Both the position numbers and the translations under genes were made by a program. From contig WUJK01000008.1 in assembly GCA_011317545.1 (NCBI GenBank), positions 992,001-1,056,000 on the forward strand: a DNA stretch of 64,000 bases. The letters run 5' to 3'. The notes beneath the pieces are model-generated. The model was given only the letters and a program-made list of their open reading frames with translations. It was not told where the DNA came from and searched no databases. This DNA comes from Coniella vitis. Taxonomy: Eukaryota; Ascomycota; Sordariomycetes; Diaporthales; Schizoparmaceae. This document shows positions 13,719 through 24,656 of the stretch, in pieces. Positions within the stretch are counted from its first letter, which is position 1. Each line of letters begins with the position of its first letter.

Positions 13719-15867
13719 TATATAATAGGCCTTATAGGGCGTTTATAATAAACTTATCCGCCTTTTTATATAGCCGAATCTTATAATCCGCTCCCTCTTT
13801 ATATAGCGGTAGTACGGAAGTTATATTCTTATTAAAGAGGTTCCGGAACTTATAATACTCTAAGGGGAGTTTTTCGTTAACCGAGGATTCTACTTTCGGT
13901 AATAAGGCTTTAGTAATATCGGCTATTATAATACTAAAAAACGCTACTTAAGCGGTATTTAAGCGTTTTATATACCGAATTTCGCTTTAGATAATAAGGG
14001 TATTAATAGATATATAGTTAAAGTTCTTAGGGTTATATCCTTATTCCTAAACCTCTAATCCTCTTATTTATCTAATATTTAAGCGGTATTTATAAGCTAT
14101 ATATATTACCCTCTCTTTTTCTACCTAAGGTTTTCCTAAAACGAGATTATATTAAAAGTAGGGGATTATATAAGCCTAAATACGATATAAATACCTATCT
14201 AGGTTTATATTAAGGTAGGTTATATAGCGGATAATAGGCTATTTATATAATATTCTCTTCCTTAACGATTAATAAAGGGTCTTAAGCGGGATAGGTATAT
14301 ACGGAAATCTTAATTTATATATAAGTATCTCGCTTATAATAGAATAATAGTTATAATTAGAATCGATAAATACTAGGATAAATAGAGTTAAATTATAGAA
14401 TAGGTTTATTATAAAATAGTTCCTATTTATCTAATGCTTTACTTCTTATAAGCTAAAGTTAAAACCTATAAGCTCTTATATATAACTTTATATAAAAGTA
14501 GCTAGTTTTCCTTTTATTCCTCGGTAGTATTATTAAGGTTAATAAGGTTAATATCGGCGATATTAATATCCGTCTCCTATATAGCTCTTAAGCTAATAAG
14601 CGGGTATATAAGTAGGAAGGGGTAATAAGCGATTTTATAATTCGAATATTCGTACCTATAATAGAATCCCTACTCTTTCCTATACTTAATCTCCGCTTAA
14701 TTAACCTACCTTATATATTACTTATTAGCCTATAGAATATTAATACTAATTATAGCTATATCCTTATTAGGATTTATATAAGGGTTTTATAGTTTTTATC
14801 TATTTCCTCCTACTTATTAGGTTATCCTAAAGTATTATATTATAGCTCCGGATAAATAGTTTAAAAGTAAAGTATAGCTATTATTTCGGATAGCGATATA
14901 GCTTTTTAGCTTAACCGAGATATAGAACGCTTTCTTTACCTAATTATTATATATCGACGGTATTTCTATATTAATAAGCTATATATATAATATACTATTA
15001 ATAGCGCCCTTTAGGTATATTAACTTAGCTAAATCCGGCTATTCTATACCGCCGGAGTTTACTAATAACTTTTTCTATTAAGAGAAGAAGTTAAGGAAGG
15101 GTTAGCCTTTCTTTTAAGTAAAGCTCTTAAGCTTTTAAGAAATAGTAATAATATAATTCTTATCGTAATATCGGTAGTAGAGCTATTATAGGAATAAAGA
15201 GGGTTTCTAAAGGCTATATTCTCCTCCTATAATATAATAACTCCTTATTATAACCTTTATATCTCCCTCTAAGTACTTATAAATTTCTTAGAACTTATCT
15301 ATATAATTCCCGATAAAATAGATATTTCGGATAAGTTTATACCTTATAATACGCTCCTAAGCTAGGAATTAAGTATATATACCCTTAAAGTTCGCTAGCT
15401 AAGAAAGGGGCTTATATTTAGGTATAATTATACTCTCTAGGGCCTTATCTATATTAATATCGGCGTTTTCTATATCTTAGGAGGTAGGGGTATAAATATC
15501 TTCTAATTTATTAGATACCGGGTTAGGATATTCGGCCGCTATATTATTAATATTTACTAATAGCTTTTATAATAATAAGCTATAGGATTATTCGATTTAT
15601 ATAAATTATACCGTAAGCGCTTTTAGGTTTTATACGCTATTTTCGTACTATTATTATACTACTCCTTTAATAATATACCGCTATTCTTCTATTATTTAAG
15701 TAATTATTTATTATATAATTATTATTATATTATTATTATCGTTATTCGCTTAGGTAGGGAGTTACCCGAATTACTTATTATAGGGATACGATATCCTAAA
15801 GCTATACGCTAAATAAGTATATAAATACCGTTAGATATATAGAGTAAGTAGAAAAAAGTTAGTTAAA

Positions 15868-16206
15868 TATAAACGGGTATCGAGAGAGTATTTATAGTTT
15901 CGATCCTAATTTCTATTATTAATTAACTTAAGGAGAGAAGTAAGAATAATATCTATATAGCGGTATAAGAGCTACTCTTAAATAGCTCTTATATTTAGGA
16001 TCTACCTATAGATAGAGTTTTCTATAGGTCTACCGTTAATACGGGTCCTATTATCGATAGTCTTTTATACGGCTTATAAGCTACTCGGAAGACGCTCTTA
16101 TTTAGCGCTTATATAATACTAATCTCTAAACGAGAAGGGAATATATTAACTAAAGCTTTATACTCTAGTATACCGAAGCCGTATATTTACCTATAGGCTT
16201 ATAATA
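15868..16206 (-). repeat. Right (5') LTR of the nested 10.6-kb element
   Basis: This is a 339-bp direct repeat of 5580-5918, same length and transitions only. It is followed by TTTAG (16207-16211), the second copy of the target-site duplication. For an element read on the - strand this is the promoter-bearing LTR. Confidence 0.9.
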
Positions 16207-17260
16207 TTTAGTTATCTATTAATCTAGACTTTATTATTAAACTACCCCTCTTATAAGAACCTTTAACTTAGGTATAATACGATAATATCTTAATAGTAGT
16301 TTATAAACTAAGTAAGTATATATACTTCCTACTATATAAAGAAAGTAGTATTATAAAGGAGCTTATATATATATTCCTCTATATTATTATCGCTAATTAT
16401 AGAATACTTTAGGAAATTATATTAGATAGAGATAGAAAATTTATATTAAAATTCTAGATCTTATTTACTAAATACCTCGGAACGATATAACGTATATCTA
16501 TAGTATTTTATCCTTAGATAGATAGATAAATAGAATATATTAACTAGATTATAGAATAATATTTATAATATTATATTAATTATAAATAAGATAATTAGGT
16601 TAAACTCTTATTTATAATATAATTCGCTTATAATAATATAAATATAACGAGTATAGGAAAATTACTATTCTTCCTATTCTATAGATATAACCTTACGGTA
16701 TATTACGAAATACTATTAGGTAGAAATATAGAAATAGCAGACTAATATACTAAAAGAATTAAGTAATTATATAAAGATATTCGATATATATTTTAGGATA
16801 TTAAAGAATAAATAACGAAATACGCTAATTAGAAAAGGATTAAAGGATTAATCCTATAAAAAGGAGATAAAGTTTATTTTAACTATAAAAATATTAAAAC
16901 TATTAAACCTAGCGATAAACTCGATTATAAAAAACTCGGACCTTATAAAATTATATAATAGATTTTACTAATTAACTATAAATTAGAAATCCTATATATA
17001 CGCCTATACCTAATCTTCTATATTTTACTCCTAGAATTAGTATTAATAAATATAAAACTCTCGTATAATATAGATATTATCGAACTAGAATAAGTATAAT
17101 ACGAAGTTAAAGAGATTCTCGATTTATATAAATACGGACGCGGAAAATAATATCTTATTAAATAGAAAGGATATAATAATTTAGAAAATATATAGGAACC
17201 CCTAAAGAATATATACCTAGATCTTATTAAAGAATACGAAAATAAAAAGCTATTATAACC
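16207..17260 (+). mobile_element. Outer Gypsy chromovirus, integrase core and chromodomain (RIP-degraded)
   Basis: The + frame interrupted at 5579 resumes here. The integrase core reads 'LDFIIKLPLL', 'YDNILIVVYKLSKYIYF' and 'FYPxIDRxIEYINxIIE' (the usual HPQTDGQTERxNQ box after RIP). Then come a C-terminal region ('GDKVYFNYKNIK', 'DYKKLGPYKI') and a chromodomain at about 17100-17215 ('YEVKEILDLYKYGRGK', 'KGYNNLENI'). The chromodomain places the element in the chromovirus branch of Gypsy/Ty3 elements, which target heterochromatin through modified histone H3. I could not place its LTRs. Confidence 0.82.
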
Positions 17261-17272
17261 TTAGATAGAGAA

Positions 17273-17344
17273 GGTATTATAAGGAATCGAACCCCGAACC
17301 TCTTAATAAGAAATTAGGAACTCTAACTACTAAGCTATAAGATT
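17273..17344 (-). pseudogene. tRNA-like relic (anticodon loop reads TCT), RIP-damaged
   Basis: Read on the - strand, this 72-nt segment has the tRNA layout. T-A at positions 8-9 is followed by a GCTT/GAGT D-stem around AGTAGTTA. A 5-bp anticodon stem encloses the 7-nt loop TTTCTTA, and the T-arm reads CGGGG-TTCGATT-CCTTA. Several stem pairs are lost in ways explained by C-to-T or G-to-A change (T-stem 3' side CCTTA for CCCCG; position 1-2 AA for GG). The loop would read TCT (Arg), but RIP may have changed the anticodon. It lies just downstream of the chromovirus pol. It is probably non-functional, and chance similarity is possible. Confidence 0.4.
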
Positions 17345-18540
17345 ACTCGTATCTTTAATTATAATAGCTATCTATAGGAATAACTAAACCCCTTATTAAG
17401 AGCTCTTATATTTAGACTCCTTAAGTCGAATCCGGATTAATTAATCGTAGCGTTAGGCGCTATTAATATATTCTAATCTATACCCTTAAACGAAGGATCC
17501 TATACGGATAGAATAGCCTTTTTAATAGCTATAGTTTAAATAGCCTCGGTAACTTACTTACGCTCCTCCTCTTCTAAACTAGCGTTTATTAACTTTATAC
17601 CCTTCTTTTAAAGAAATTATTATTATTTCTTTAAATAAGATAATTTAGCTAAAGTCTTTATTAAACGGGTTTATATATCGGTAAATTCCCTCTAATATTT
17701 AAATAGATACTCCTCCTCCTCTAATTTATAATTATCTAAACGTATTAACTTATTATTAATCTTAGATATTAAGGAAAGAGTTAATACTAATATAATAAGA
17801 ATTATTAAGAAAAACTACTTATATAAGGATATTAGTATTCGTAATATATTATAAGAATAATTTCGTTTAATATATTATATATAACTTTTTATACTATTAA
17901 CTATCTTATATACTAACCCCTCCTTTAGGTATAACGAATAAGGTATAACTTTATAACCTTAGGTTTCGATATATATAAAACGATTTAAAGTAATAATACG
18001 CTTTTTAGATAAAGATAAGGACGGATTCGTAGTATATAATTTTATAATTCTAGAAGATATAACGAATTAGGAAAATATAATCCGAAGTAAGAATATTAGG
18101 TAGGATTACTTATAGGAATAAGGAATAATCTTTAGGGATAAAGATTTATAGAAGGGAGATAATATTATAACCTATAAATATATAGGTTATAGGAATAAGC
18201 TAGCGTAATTATATACTAGTAAATCGGAACCTTAACGGACCGATAGGGATCTCCTATATAAGGAATATAAGTAATATAATTAGGGTTAGGGTAGAGCTTA
18301 TAAGAGATTATTATTATCTATCGGATAGTTAATAGGTAACTATAGGTATTAATAGGCTTAAATAGGCTATATATTAATAAATAGGATAATAGAAGGATAT
18401 AAGGATAATAGATTTCCTAGCTATTAAATAGTTTTCCTTATAGTCTTTAGTTATAAATCTAAGTATTATTTTATATAATAGGGTAATCCCTCTTAATTAC
18501 TTATAATACTTAATATTGCTCGATAACGTACGAAGACTTA
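17345..18540. repeat. RIP-degraded AT-rich DNA between the chromovirus and the gene-rich block
   Basis: AT-rich sequence with stops in all frames. It may hold the 3' LTR of the outer chromovirus, but I found no matching copy in the window. The change to normal base composition is sharp, near 18540. Confidence 0.5.
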
Positions 18541-19973
18541 AAGGTAATACTTCCCCACCTGCTAATATACAACTTATAGGTACCTCTAGAATCCGGGATT
18601 CAGGCAAGGATCATTACAAATTGCTTCCTAGGCATAGCGCCCAGTGTATAATTCCCAAATGCGGCATTGGAATTGTATAAGAAATACAAATGAACAAGGG
18701 CAATCCGTGGTGCGCATAGGCAGGCTCCTCGGACTTCTTCTTGTTGAATGGTATTATACGCAATTTTAGAAAGTGGATGCAAGCATATTTTGAGGAATCT
18801 TTTTCGAGGTTATAGCCTGGTTACGGCGGAATTACCTCCTTGCCTAGGTATATAAGGGGTAATGTTGCGATAACCGCCTTTCTTCTCGAAGAATACCCTC
18901 CGTTTGTACAAGGACAAGACTCCTTCATACTTCCGTAGTATAAGAAGGATATAAACGAAGCATTTCCACTTCAACCAGATATACACGAGGTGAGTAGTGT
19001 TGTATAGACCAGGGACAGAAGGCTTATTCTTCTGTGCTACAAAGTATAGACGCAACCTGTCGAATACTGTATAGTCATAGATTAGCCGTGTGCAATATAG
19101 TAACAAGGGTCTTCTATGATCCTGGCAATATAGTTATAGTAGCTTTTGACTCGAGCAATTCAAACCAATTGCGTGCTCATGGGGTTGCTGGATTCTTTTT
19201 CCATGCTGATGGTGCAATGGGTATCTCTCTCTTAGTGAATTGCTTTTCGCATCAGTAAATCCAATGATGAACCGTGCGATATGAGATATCAAGCAGACTA
19301 TATTTGAAATTTGGAATATAGTCAAGTCAAGTTTCCTCATTCTGCAACCAATATGCGAGTTTTGAGTAGCAGCCAAGTTACTCGTCAGAAAACGAACTCG
19401 GCAGCTTACTATCTTCCAGCCCTTCAGAATCGAGACGAATGTCCACCCATCCAGCATATAGGCCAGACCGACTTTGATCAATGGTACCATTGGGTTGGAA
19501 AGAGAATCCAAGGGATAACACGTTCAACCATGAAACGCTAAATAGCCCAAACCTACGGGTTAAGGCTTCCGGCAACCACTGACGACTATTGTACAATATC
19601 GCTGCATGCGTTTCGTGCACCACAAGAAACACAGAATAGCACATCAAACAGTGAATAGGCTGGTTTTACTCTCAGAATGGCCGTATACACGAGATCCCAC
19701 CACGGAGACTCGCATAGCATATAGCGAGAGGCTTAGCCACCAAGACGTCGTAAGGCTACGCCGCGTCATCTTCAACCGCGAAGAGCGGAAGCATGTATAG
19801 ACTTCTTATTGAGTAGAATTGGTACAGGGAGCCTCCGCTTTCTATGCCAGTGGATAGCGTTTGTGGGCTCCAACATCGTGGCTTATAAACACTTATCCAT
19901 AGACGTGCTCTACTGCTGATTATTCAATGTATTCTTGCACCTAGACGTCTATATAATATTAATTATTTCCTTT
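18541..19973. other. Gene-free boundary region between the transposon block and the UstYa gene
   Basis: Base composition is normal here, and RIP-like signs end near 18540. Open frames are short (125 codons at most), overlap on both strands and show no recognisable motif. I see no supportable gene. The right end is the 3' flank of the UstYa-like gene. Confidence 0.5.
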
Positions 19974-20980
19974 TTATGTTTCCACCTTTTCCCAAGGCCG
20001 CGATCCGTCAGGGCAATATTTATATCGCTCCATCTCGGGGTAGTCGCTTGACCAATTGACTGGACGGTAGCATGCACTCCTTTCACGCGACCACTCCAAC
20101 AGAGCATTCCAGTCACGACACATCCGGACGGAGCCAATGCCGGCATTTGGATGCTCAGACTTGGCATTCGCATGTAAATGCCCAGTATAGAGCGGAGTAT
20201 CGTCGGCATTGCATACAACCGTCTTGCGCAGCAGATTGAGGCAATGTATCAAGTGCTCATACTGCCATGACTGACTCTCTTCGGGCACACCATCGTGCGC
20301 TTCATTGACTGCAGTTCGAAGCACGCGCTGCCGAGTATCAGCCAACATTCCCTGCACGAGGTCCGGGCGTCCTGGAGAGAGAGAGATACTCACAACACAA
20401 TGTAACTCGTGCGCAGCCGTCAAGATGTAGGTGCCTTTGGACTTATCCCAGGGCCAGCGCTGAGCGTGGGGCAAAGAGACTGCAGCAACGTAGTCGTCGT
20501 CAAGAGCCACGAAGCTCTGCCAGGGCTCCATGGTCCAGTTGTTCCACGCTGCATCCTGGATCGTTCGGCTTGTGTCGTCGAAAGGGTCATGGGCAACGTT
20601 TTCGGTGGGTATATTGCGCTTGAGGTTGGCTAAATGCGTGCGGACGCGGTTAGCATGGATTGTGATTGATGTTCAGTGTGATGGCCCGCGGCCTCGACAT
20701 AACTTGGGGGCCTCTGTATTCAGTGCCAGTCAAGTTTAAGGTCTGTCATACCGTATCTGGTGGGTAGCTGATTGGCGAGATCCCAAGGTCTGAAATACTG
20801 ATGATGAACAAGATATATGTTTGCAAGCAACGAAAGAGACAAGACAAGAGCCAAAGTGCACTGTGCGCCCATGAAGCGCTGCGATGGAAGCCGTGGACGA
20901 TTCATTGGCAGGTCTTTGTTCTGTTTCTCGCCAGCACCGGTCTCTTCCTGGTGAACAGGGTCATACCGAACACGATTCAT
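19974..20980 (-). CDS. UstYa-like (DUF3328) oxidase, membrane-anchored
   Basis: Two exons: 20980-20752 and 20629-19974 (294 aa), with a 122-bp intron (GTATGA...TTTAG). The phase-1 junction keeps the frame open. The first ATG in frame is at 20980 ('MNRVRYDPV'). A short cytosolic N-terminus leads into one membrane helix ('TLALVLSLSLLANIYLV'), then a lumenal domain with the two family HxxHC motifs, 'HELHC' and 'HLIHC', followed by the usual '...C.ADDTPLY' segment. Members of this fungal family act in secondary-metabolite clusters. UstYa and UstYb take part in oxidative cyclisation of ribosomal peptides such as ustiloxin, and relatives act on cyclochlorotine. The divergent hydrolase at 21584 and the small secreted peptide at 23029 make an accessory cluster thinkable, but no precursor with repeated cores is visible. 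Confidence 0.85.
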
Positions 20981-21583
20981 TGTGCTTGCTTGCGGTGGAA
21001 ATGAGCCTGATGTCGAGAAACGTCGTGAAAGCGTCGGCAGAGCAGAGGGCAACGGCTATCGTGCACTCTGGAAAGCAATTGCAAAAAACAGCCGCCCATT
21101 ATTTTCAAGACCTATTCGTTGATCACCACTGATACATGTTTCAATTCTAGGTCCCTTTTTGAATCTGCTGCTCCTCTAAAGTAACTCACAGTGGCCGGCG
21201 CCAGAGTCTGGTGAGTTCCCCATCTCATCTGCAACCTCGGGAAACCCGGATATGAAGCAGCTCTGAATGGTTGCATTCTAGCCCCCCATGCCCCTCCAAC
21301 GCGATGCAAAACCCCGTCACCGACCAAAGGCTACTCCTGCCTTATCTGGGAAGGTCTGCGAAGGAACATTGACCCTATCGTCAGCGGCCCCCAAGATACA
21401 AAAGTACTTTGGGTTTCGTACAATCGACCCCTGGACCGAAAGACCAACAGCTTTGCGACGACCTCCCCTCTTTTATTGTTGGTATTCAGAAGACTTTTGT
21501 ATTCAGACAGGTCCCACGCCTCCGTACAAACCACGCAACTTGCGGGTGATCATTATATCGCCCGGCTTTCTCTTCATACAGCA
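20981..21583. promoter_or_regulatory. Divergent intergenic region between the UstYa-like gene and the S33 hydrolase
   Basis: About 600 bp separate the two opposite start codons, so both promoters must lie here. I see no confident TATA box or transcription-factor palindrome. The arrangement allows co-regulation but does not prove it. Confidence 0.4.
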
Positions 21584-22754
21584 ATGGCGTTGACTTTTAC
21601 CAAAGAGGGCCGTGTGCCCTTTCAGATTCCGGAAACAGATATCTTGGGCTCGACATATTACAAGATCTTTGGAGACCTGTCGGCTGGTGCTCCGCCTATT
21701 GTGATTTTGCATGGCGGCCCTGGTGTTGGGCATGAGTACCTCCTGACCTTTGCCAGCCTTTGGCAGGATTATGGCATTCCCGTCATCTTCTACGACCAGG
21801 TAGGCTGTGCCTCGTCGACCCATCTCCCGCAGATGGCTGGCAACAAGGGATTCTGGCAAGAATCGTTGTTCGCTGCCGAGCTCCAGAACCTGCTCGATCA
21901 CTTTGACCTTGGTAATCCCAATGGCCCGGGCTTCCATCTCCTTGGCCATAGCTTTGGCGGCAGGATTGCTGCAGCCTTTGCTACGAGCCGGCCTCCAGGT
22001 CTCCAGAGATTGGTACTGGCGAGTGCGCTGGCTAGTACCGAGCTCTCCATCCGAGGCAACGAGTTACGGAGGCACGAGCTGCCCACGGAAACGCGCGAGA
22101 CGCTTGTAGGTGCTCCCTTCTGAGTCGTGCGGGTAGTAGTAGTACTGGCCCTCGCTTCATAGGAGCGACGAGAGACGTCGTCGGCAGAACAGTTCCTCTT
22201 TTCAGTTTTCGTCTTGGAGACTAATCATCCCCCCTTACTGAGATATACAGGAGAAATGCGTTGCAGAGCGTGACTTCAAGAGCCCTGGCTTCAAAGAGGC
22301 CTCGATGGCGTACAACAAAGCCTTCTTTTGCCGCGAGGAGCCGATGCCTGAGTTGATGCTGCCGGCGCTCCGCCACATGGGCGAGACGGCCGTCATGGAA
22401 ACAATGTACGCTGTCACATACATGCCTCTTGCTTCTTGAGATTGGAGAGAGCATCCTACTGACTGACTGGTGCGCAGACTGGGTCCCTCGATTCATCTCA
22501 GTCCGGGCGAGGGCTCAATGGCCGATTGGACGTGCATCCCTCGCCTTCCACAGATCAATGTGCCCACCCTCGTTTACAACGCCGAGTTTGACACATCGCA
22601 CGATATTTCCCAGGTGCCATTTTTTGAGCTCATCCCACGCGTACGCTGGATTACTTTTGCTAATGGGAGCCACATGTGCCATCTCGAGCGCAACCTCAAG
22701 GACAGAGTTCTTAAAGTGGTGGGCGATTTTCTCACGCAGGGTAGAGAGGCCTAG
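21584..22754 (+). CDS. Proline iminopeptidase-like alpha/beta hydrolase (peptidase S33)
   Basis: Three exons: 21584-22105, 22251-22405 and 22478-22754 (317 aa), with introns of 145 and 72 bp. The frame is continuous at both joins. The protein shows the S33 oxyanion motif 'HGGPG' (near residue 43), the nucleophile elbow 'GHSFGG', the acid in 'NAEFDTSHD' and the catalytic His in 'ANGSHMCHLE'. The usual helical cap lies between them. Length matches bacterial and fungal proline iminopeptidases (about 310 aa), which remove N-terminal proline. Fungal members also include L-amino-acid amidases, so the substrate is open. No signal peptide is visible, so it is probably cytosolic. It is divergent from the UstYa-like gene. 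Confidence 0.88.
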
Positions 22755-23028
22755 GAGAAGCCAGCCACACAATTTTGTATACTATATATAGACGAGTGGT
22801 ATCTTCATATTCACAGCGATATGAGGCCGGGAGACTAGGAGCTAGAAATGTGAAAAGGCCTCTCACGGGTCTGGAACAATATTCACAGTCCAAATCAAGC
22901 CGTAGTCCTTGAGTCCATCCACAAAACGTATCCATTTATAAATTGACTGCAGGTATAGCCTGCTGTGTACTACGCAGCAACCACTTTGACAGGCTCTTGG
23001 TATTCCCCAAAGTGCGAGCAAGAGTTAT

Positions 23029-23303
23029 TTAAAACTCAACAAGACATTCCGCCACCGCATCGTCACGCTCCACACCGTCAGCCTCCACAGCATCGCTACA
23101 AGCACGGCTCTTGATTGTCATGGCTGGACTTCGGACGTCAAGGGTGTGCCCTGCCGCTAATCATGTTAGTCTCTGACACTGGAAGACAGGCCAGGAAGGT
23201 TCCGGTCGAGGGAATGTATACCTTTCTGTTGAGAGATTGGGTGCGCCATGGTAGAAACCATCCAACCGGCAAGGATTGTGAAAGCTGCTGTCGAGGGCAA
23301 CAT
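23029..23303 (-). CDS. Predicted small secreted peptide, 69 aa, no known family
   Basis: Two exons, 23303-23222 and 23156-23029, around a 65-bp intron with donor GTATAC, branch site CTAAC and acceptor TTAG. The phase-1 join gives an open frame of 69 codons plus stop. The N-terminus is a classic signal peptide (hydrophobic 'AAFTILAGWMVSTMA', likely cut before His-Pro). The mature part is about 49 aa, acidic at its end, with two cysteines ('RACSDAVEADGVERDD', 'AECLVEF'). A TATAAA lies on this strand about 125 bp upstream (23427-23432). It could be an effector-like or precursor peptide. I recognise no family, and it has no Kex2-spaced repeats. The spliced model is inferred from sequence alone; unspliced, the frame ends after 46 codons. 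Confidence 0.45.
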
Positions 23304-24656
23304 TGTTGATCTGCTCAAGTACGACAAGTGGGTTGTTTGTTTGTCTGTGAGAAGAGGGGGCAGTAAGATGCTATGTGGTCTGATATTCAACATAAAAACA
23401 AATCATGTGAGCGACAAGCCTCGCGCTTTATAGTAAATCTTTTTTATGCTCATATAGCATTGGGAACATCAACAGTCCAAACCACCTGCCTCGAGAGACA
23501 TGTTTCTGGTTCCCCTCCTTGGGAGCTTCACGGTCAACGATAGATGCCAGACAAAGACCCAACAGGCGGGCGGGGCATGGTATTGCAGTTTCCTTGCGTC
23601 AAGCTATCATGGATTCTTGAGAAGTTACAAGTCTGGCCCAATATGCAGTCAGCGTGCCGTTGCAGACATCGAGACATCATTATCGCCCCGCCCCTGGGAG
23701 ATTCCAGTTGCAAGAGTTGCAGAGGCGGTAAAGCTCAGTGTTGGGCCTTTTGCGTTGCATTTGCCAGTGCTACTCTCGAGAGCATACTTTTTGTTTTCGT
23801 TGTTGGTGCAGTATACAGTGGAGCACGCTGTTTCTTATGTCAGAGATATCACCACAAACAAATGCCAACAGGAATAAATGCTTGCCACTCACGGTCCGAA
23901 ACTCATCTCCGTGAGCCATGATACGAAACGCAGAAGACCAAGGACCACTGTGTACGGTGGAATCACATTCACAAGAGAAAAAGCTGTACGTACTGTCTCT
24001 GAAAGACAACCCCTCGGCGCTCGTTTGAGGCCCATTACGCTAAGACTCCCGAGTGCACCTTTGCAATCGCTTAGGACAATAGTATTGTGTTGTGAAAGGC
24101 GGCAAATCTCGGGCTTGCAGACCGGTCTGCAGAATTGGGACAACTCCAGCTCCCTCCTCTTACTACCAGGAGCGAAAAAAGTCTGAATGCAAAGAAACAC
24201 TGGAGCTGGTTCGCCAAGATAACGGCGCGCAATCGCAATTGCTGATGCATGTAAGATTCCCAACGCCGGATATTTGCTGCTCTGCTGCACCAACATCAAG
24301 AGGGGCGGCGGCTGGCCCGGATAACTTTTGCCGTCCGCCACTGTCCCATCGCAGGATACAAGATGCAGTCAGCCGATTCTGCGAGGCTCCAAAATTACTT
24401 GACAGGGTCTGGTCGTCGCATCCGCGGCATGGTGTACAGGGTCTGCGGCCTCGTCGCTGTGTGTTCATGGTGCAAGCGATCCTGGAGAGGCACGCAAGGC
24501 ACGGCCCCTTTTTCGATCCAAGATTTCCATATAAGTTGCCACAGAGCACTCGTCTGCCATAGCTCGAGACGGACATGTCACACGACCCACCCCAGATATA
24601 GCATTGAGATTTTTGTTCACTAGCTGCAAACGAAAAACCGTCGAAAGACATCAGAC
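23304..24656. other. Intergenic region with no supportable gene
   Basis: Overlapping open frames exist on both strands (up to 241 codons on the - strand at 24163-24888), but they overlap the first exon of the downstream gene in antisense, lack motifs and show no coherent codon bias. The left end should hold the promoter of the small secreted peptide gene and the right end that of the rhodopsin-domain gene. Confidence 0.45.

Larger units (their letters stand above)
5580..16206 (-). mobile_element. Nested 10.6-kb LTR retrotransposon (Gypsy/chromovirus, RIP-degraded)
   Basis: The element is bounded by two 339-bp direct repeats (5580-5918 and 15868-16206) and flanked by the 5-bp duplication TTTAG (5575-5579, 16207-16211). 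The internal genes lie on the - strand. A polypurine tract (read on -, 'AGAGGGGTAA') abuts the left LTR, which is therefore the 3' LTR. In - strand order, the pol segment before RT is at about 13735-14040, RT about 11250-11990 ('KGGLRFYIDYRIFNAI', 'AYIDNILIY'), RNase H about 10700-11200 ('NYKIYNKELLAIINYL'), integrase about 9700-10200 ('LSIDFIIDLPYKDDIRKAYL') and a chromodomain about 9060-9320. Gag is presumably between 14040 and 15867, but I did not resolve it. Two later insertions split the element (6622-8241, 11992-13718). Confidence 0.88.

Noticed and set aside
18600..19800. Overlapping 60-125-codon frames next to the transposon block
   Set aside because: All are short, overlap on both strands and have no motif or splice path.
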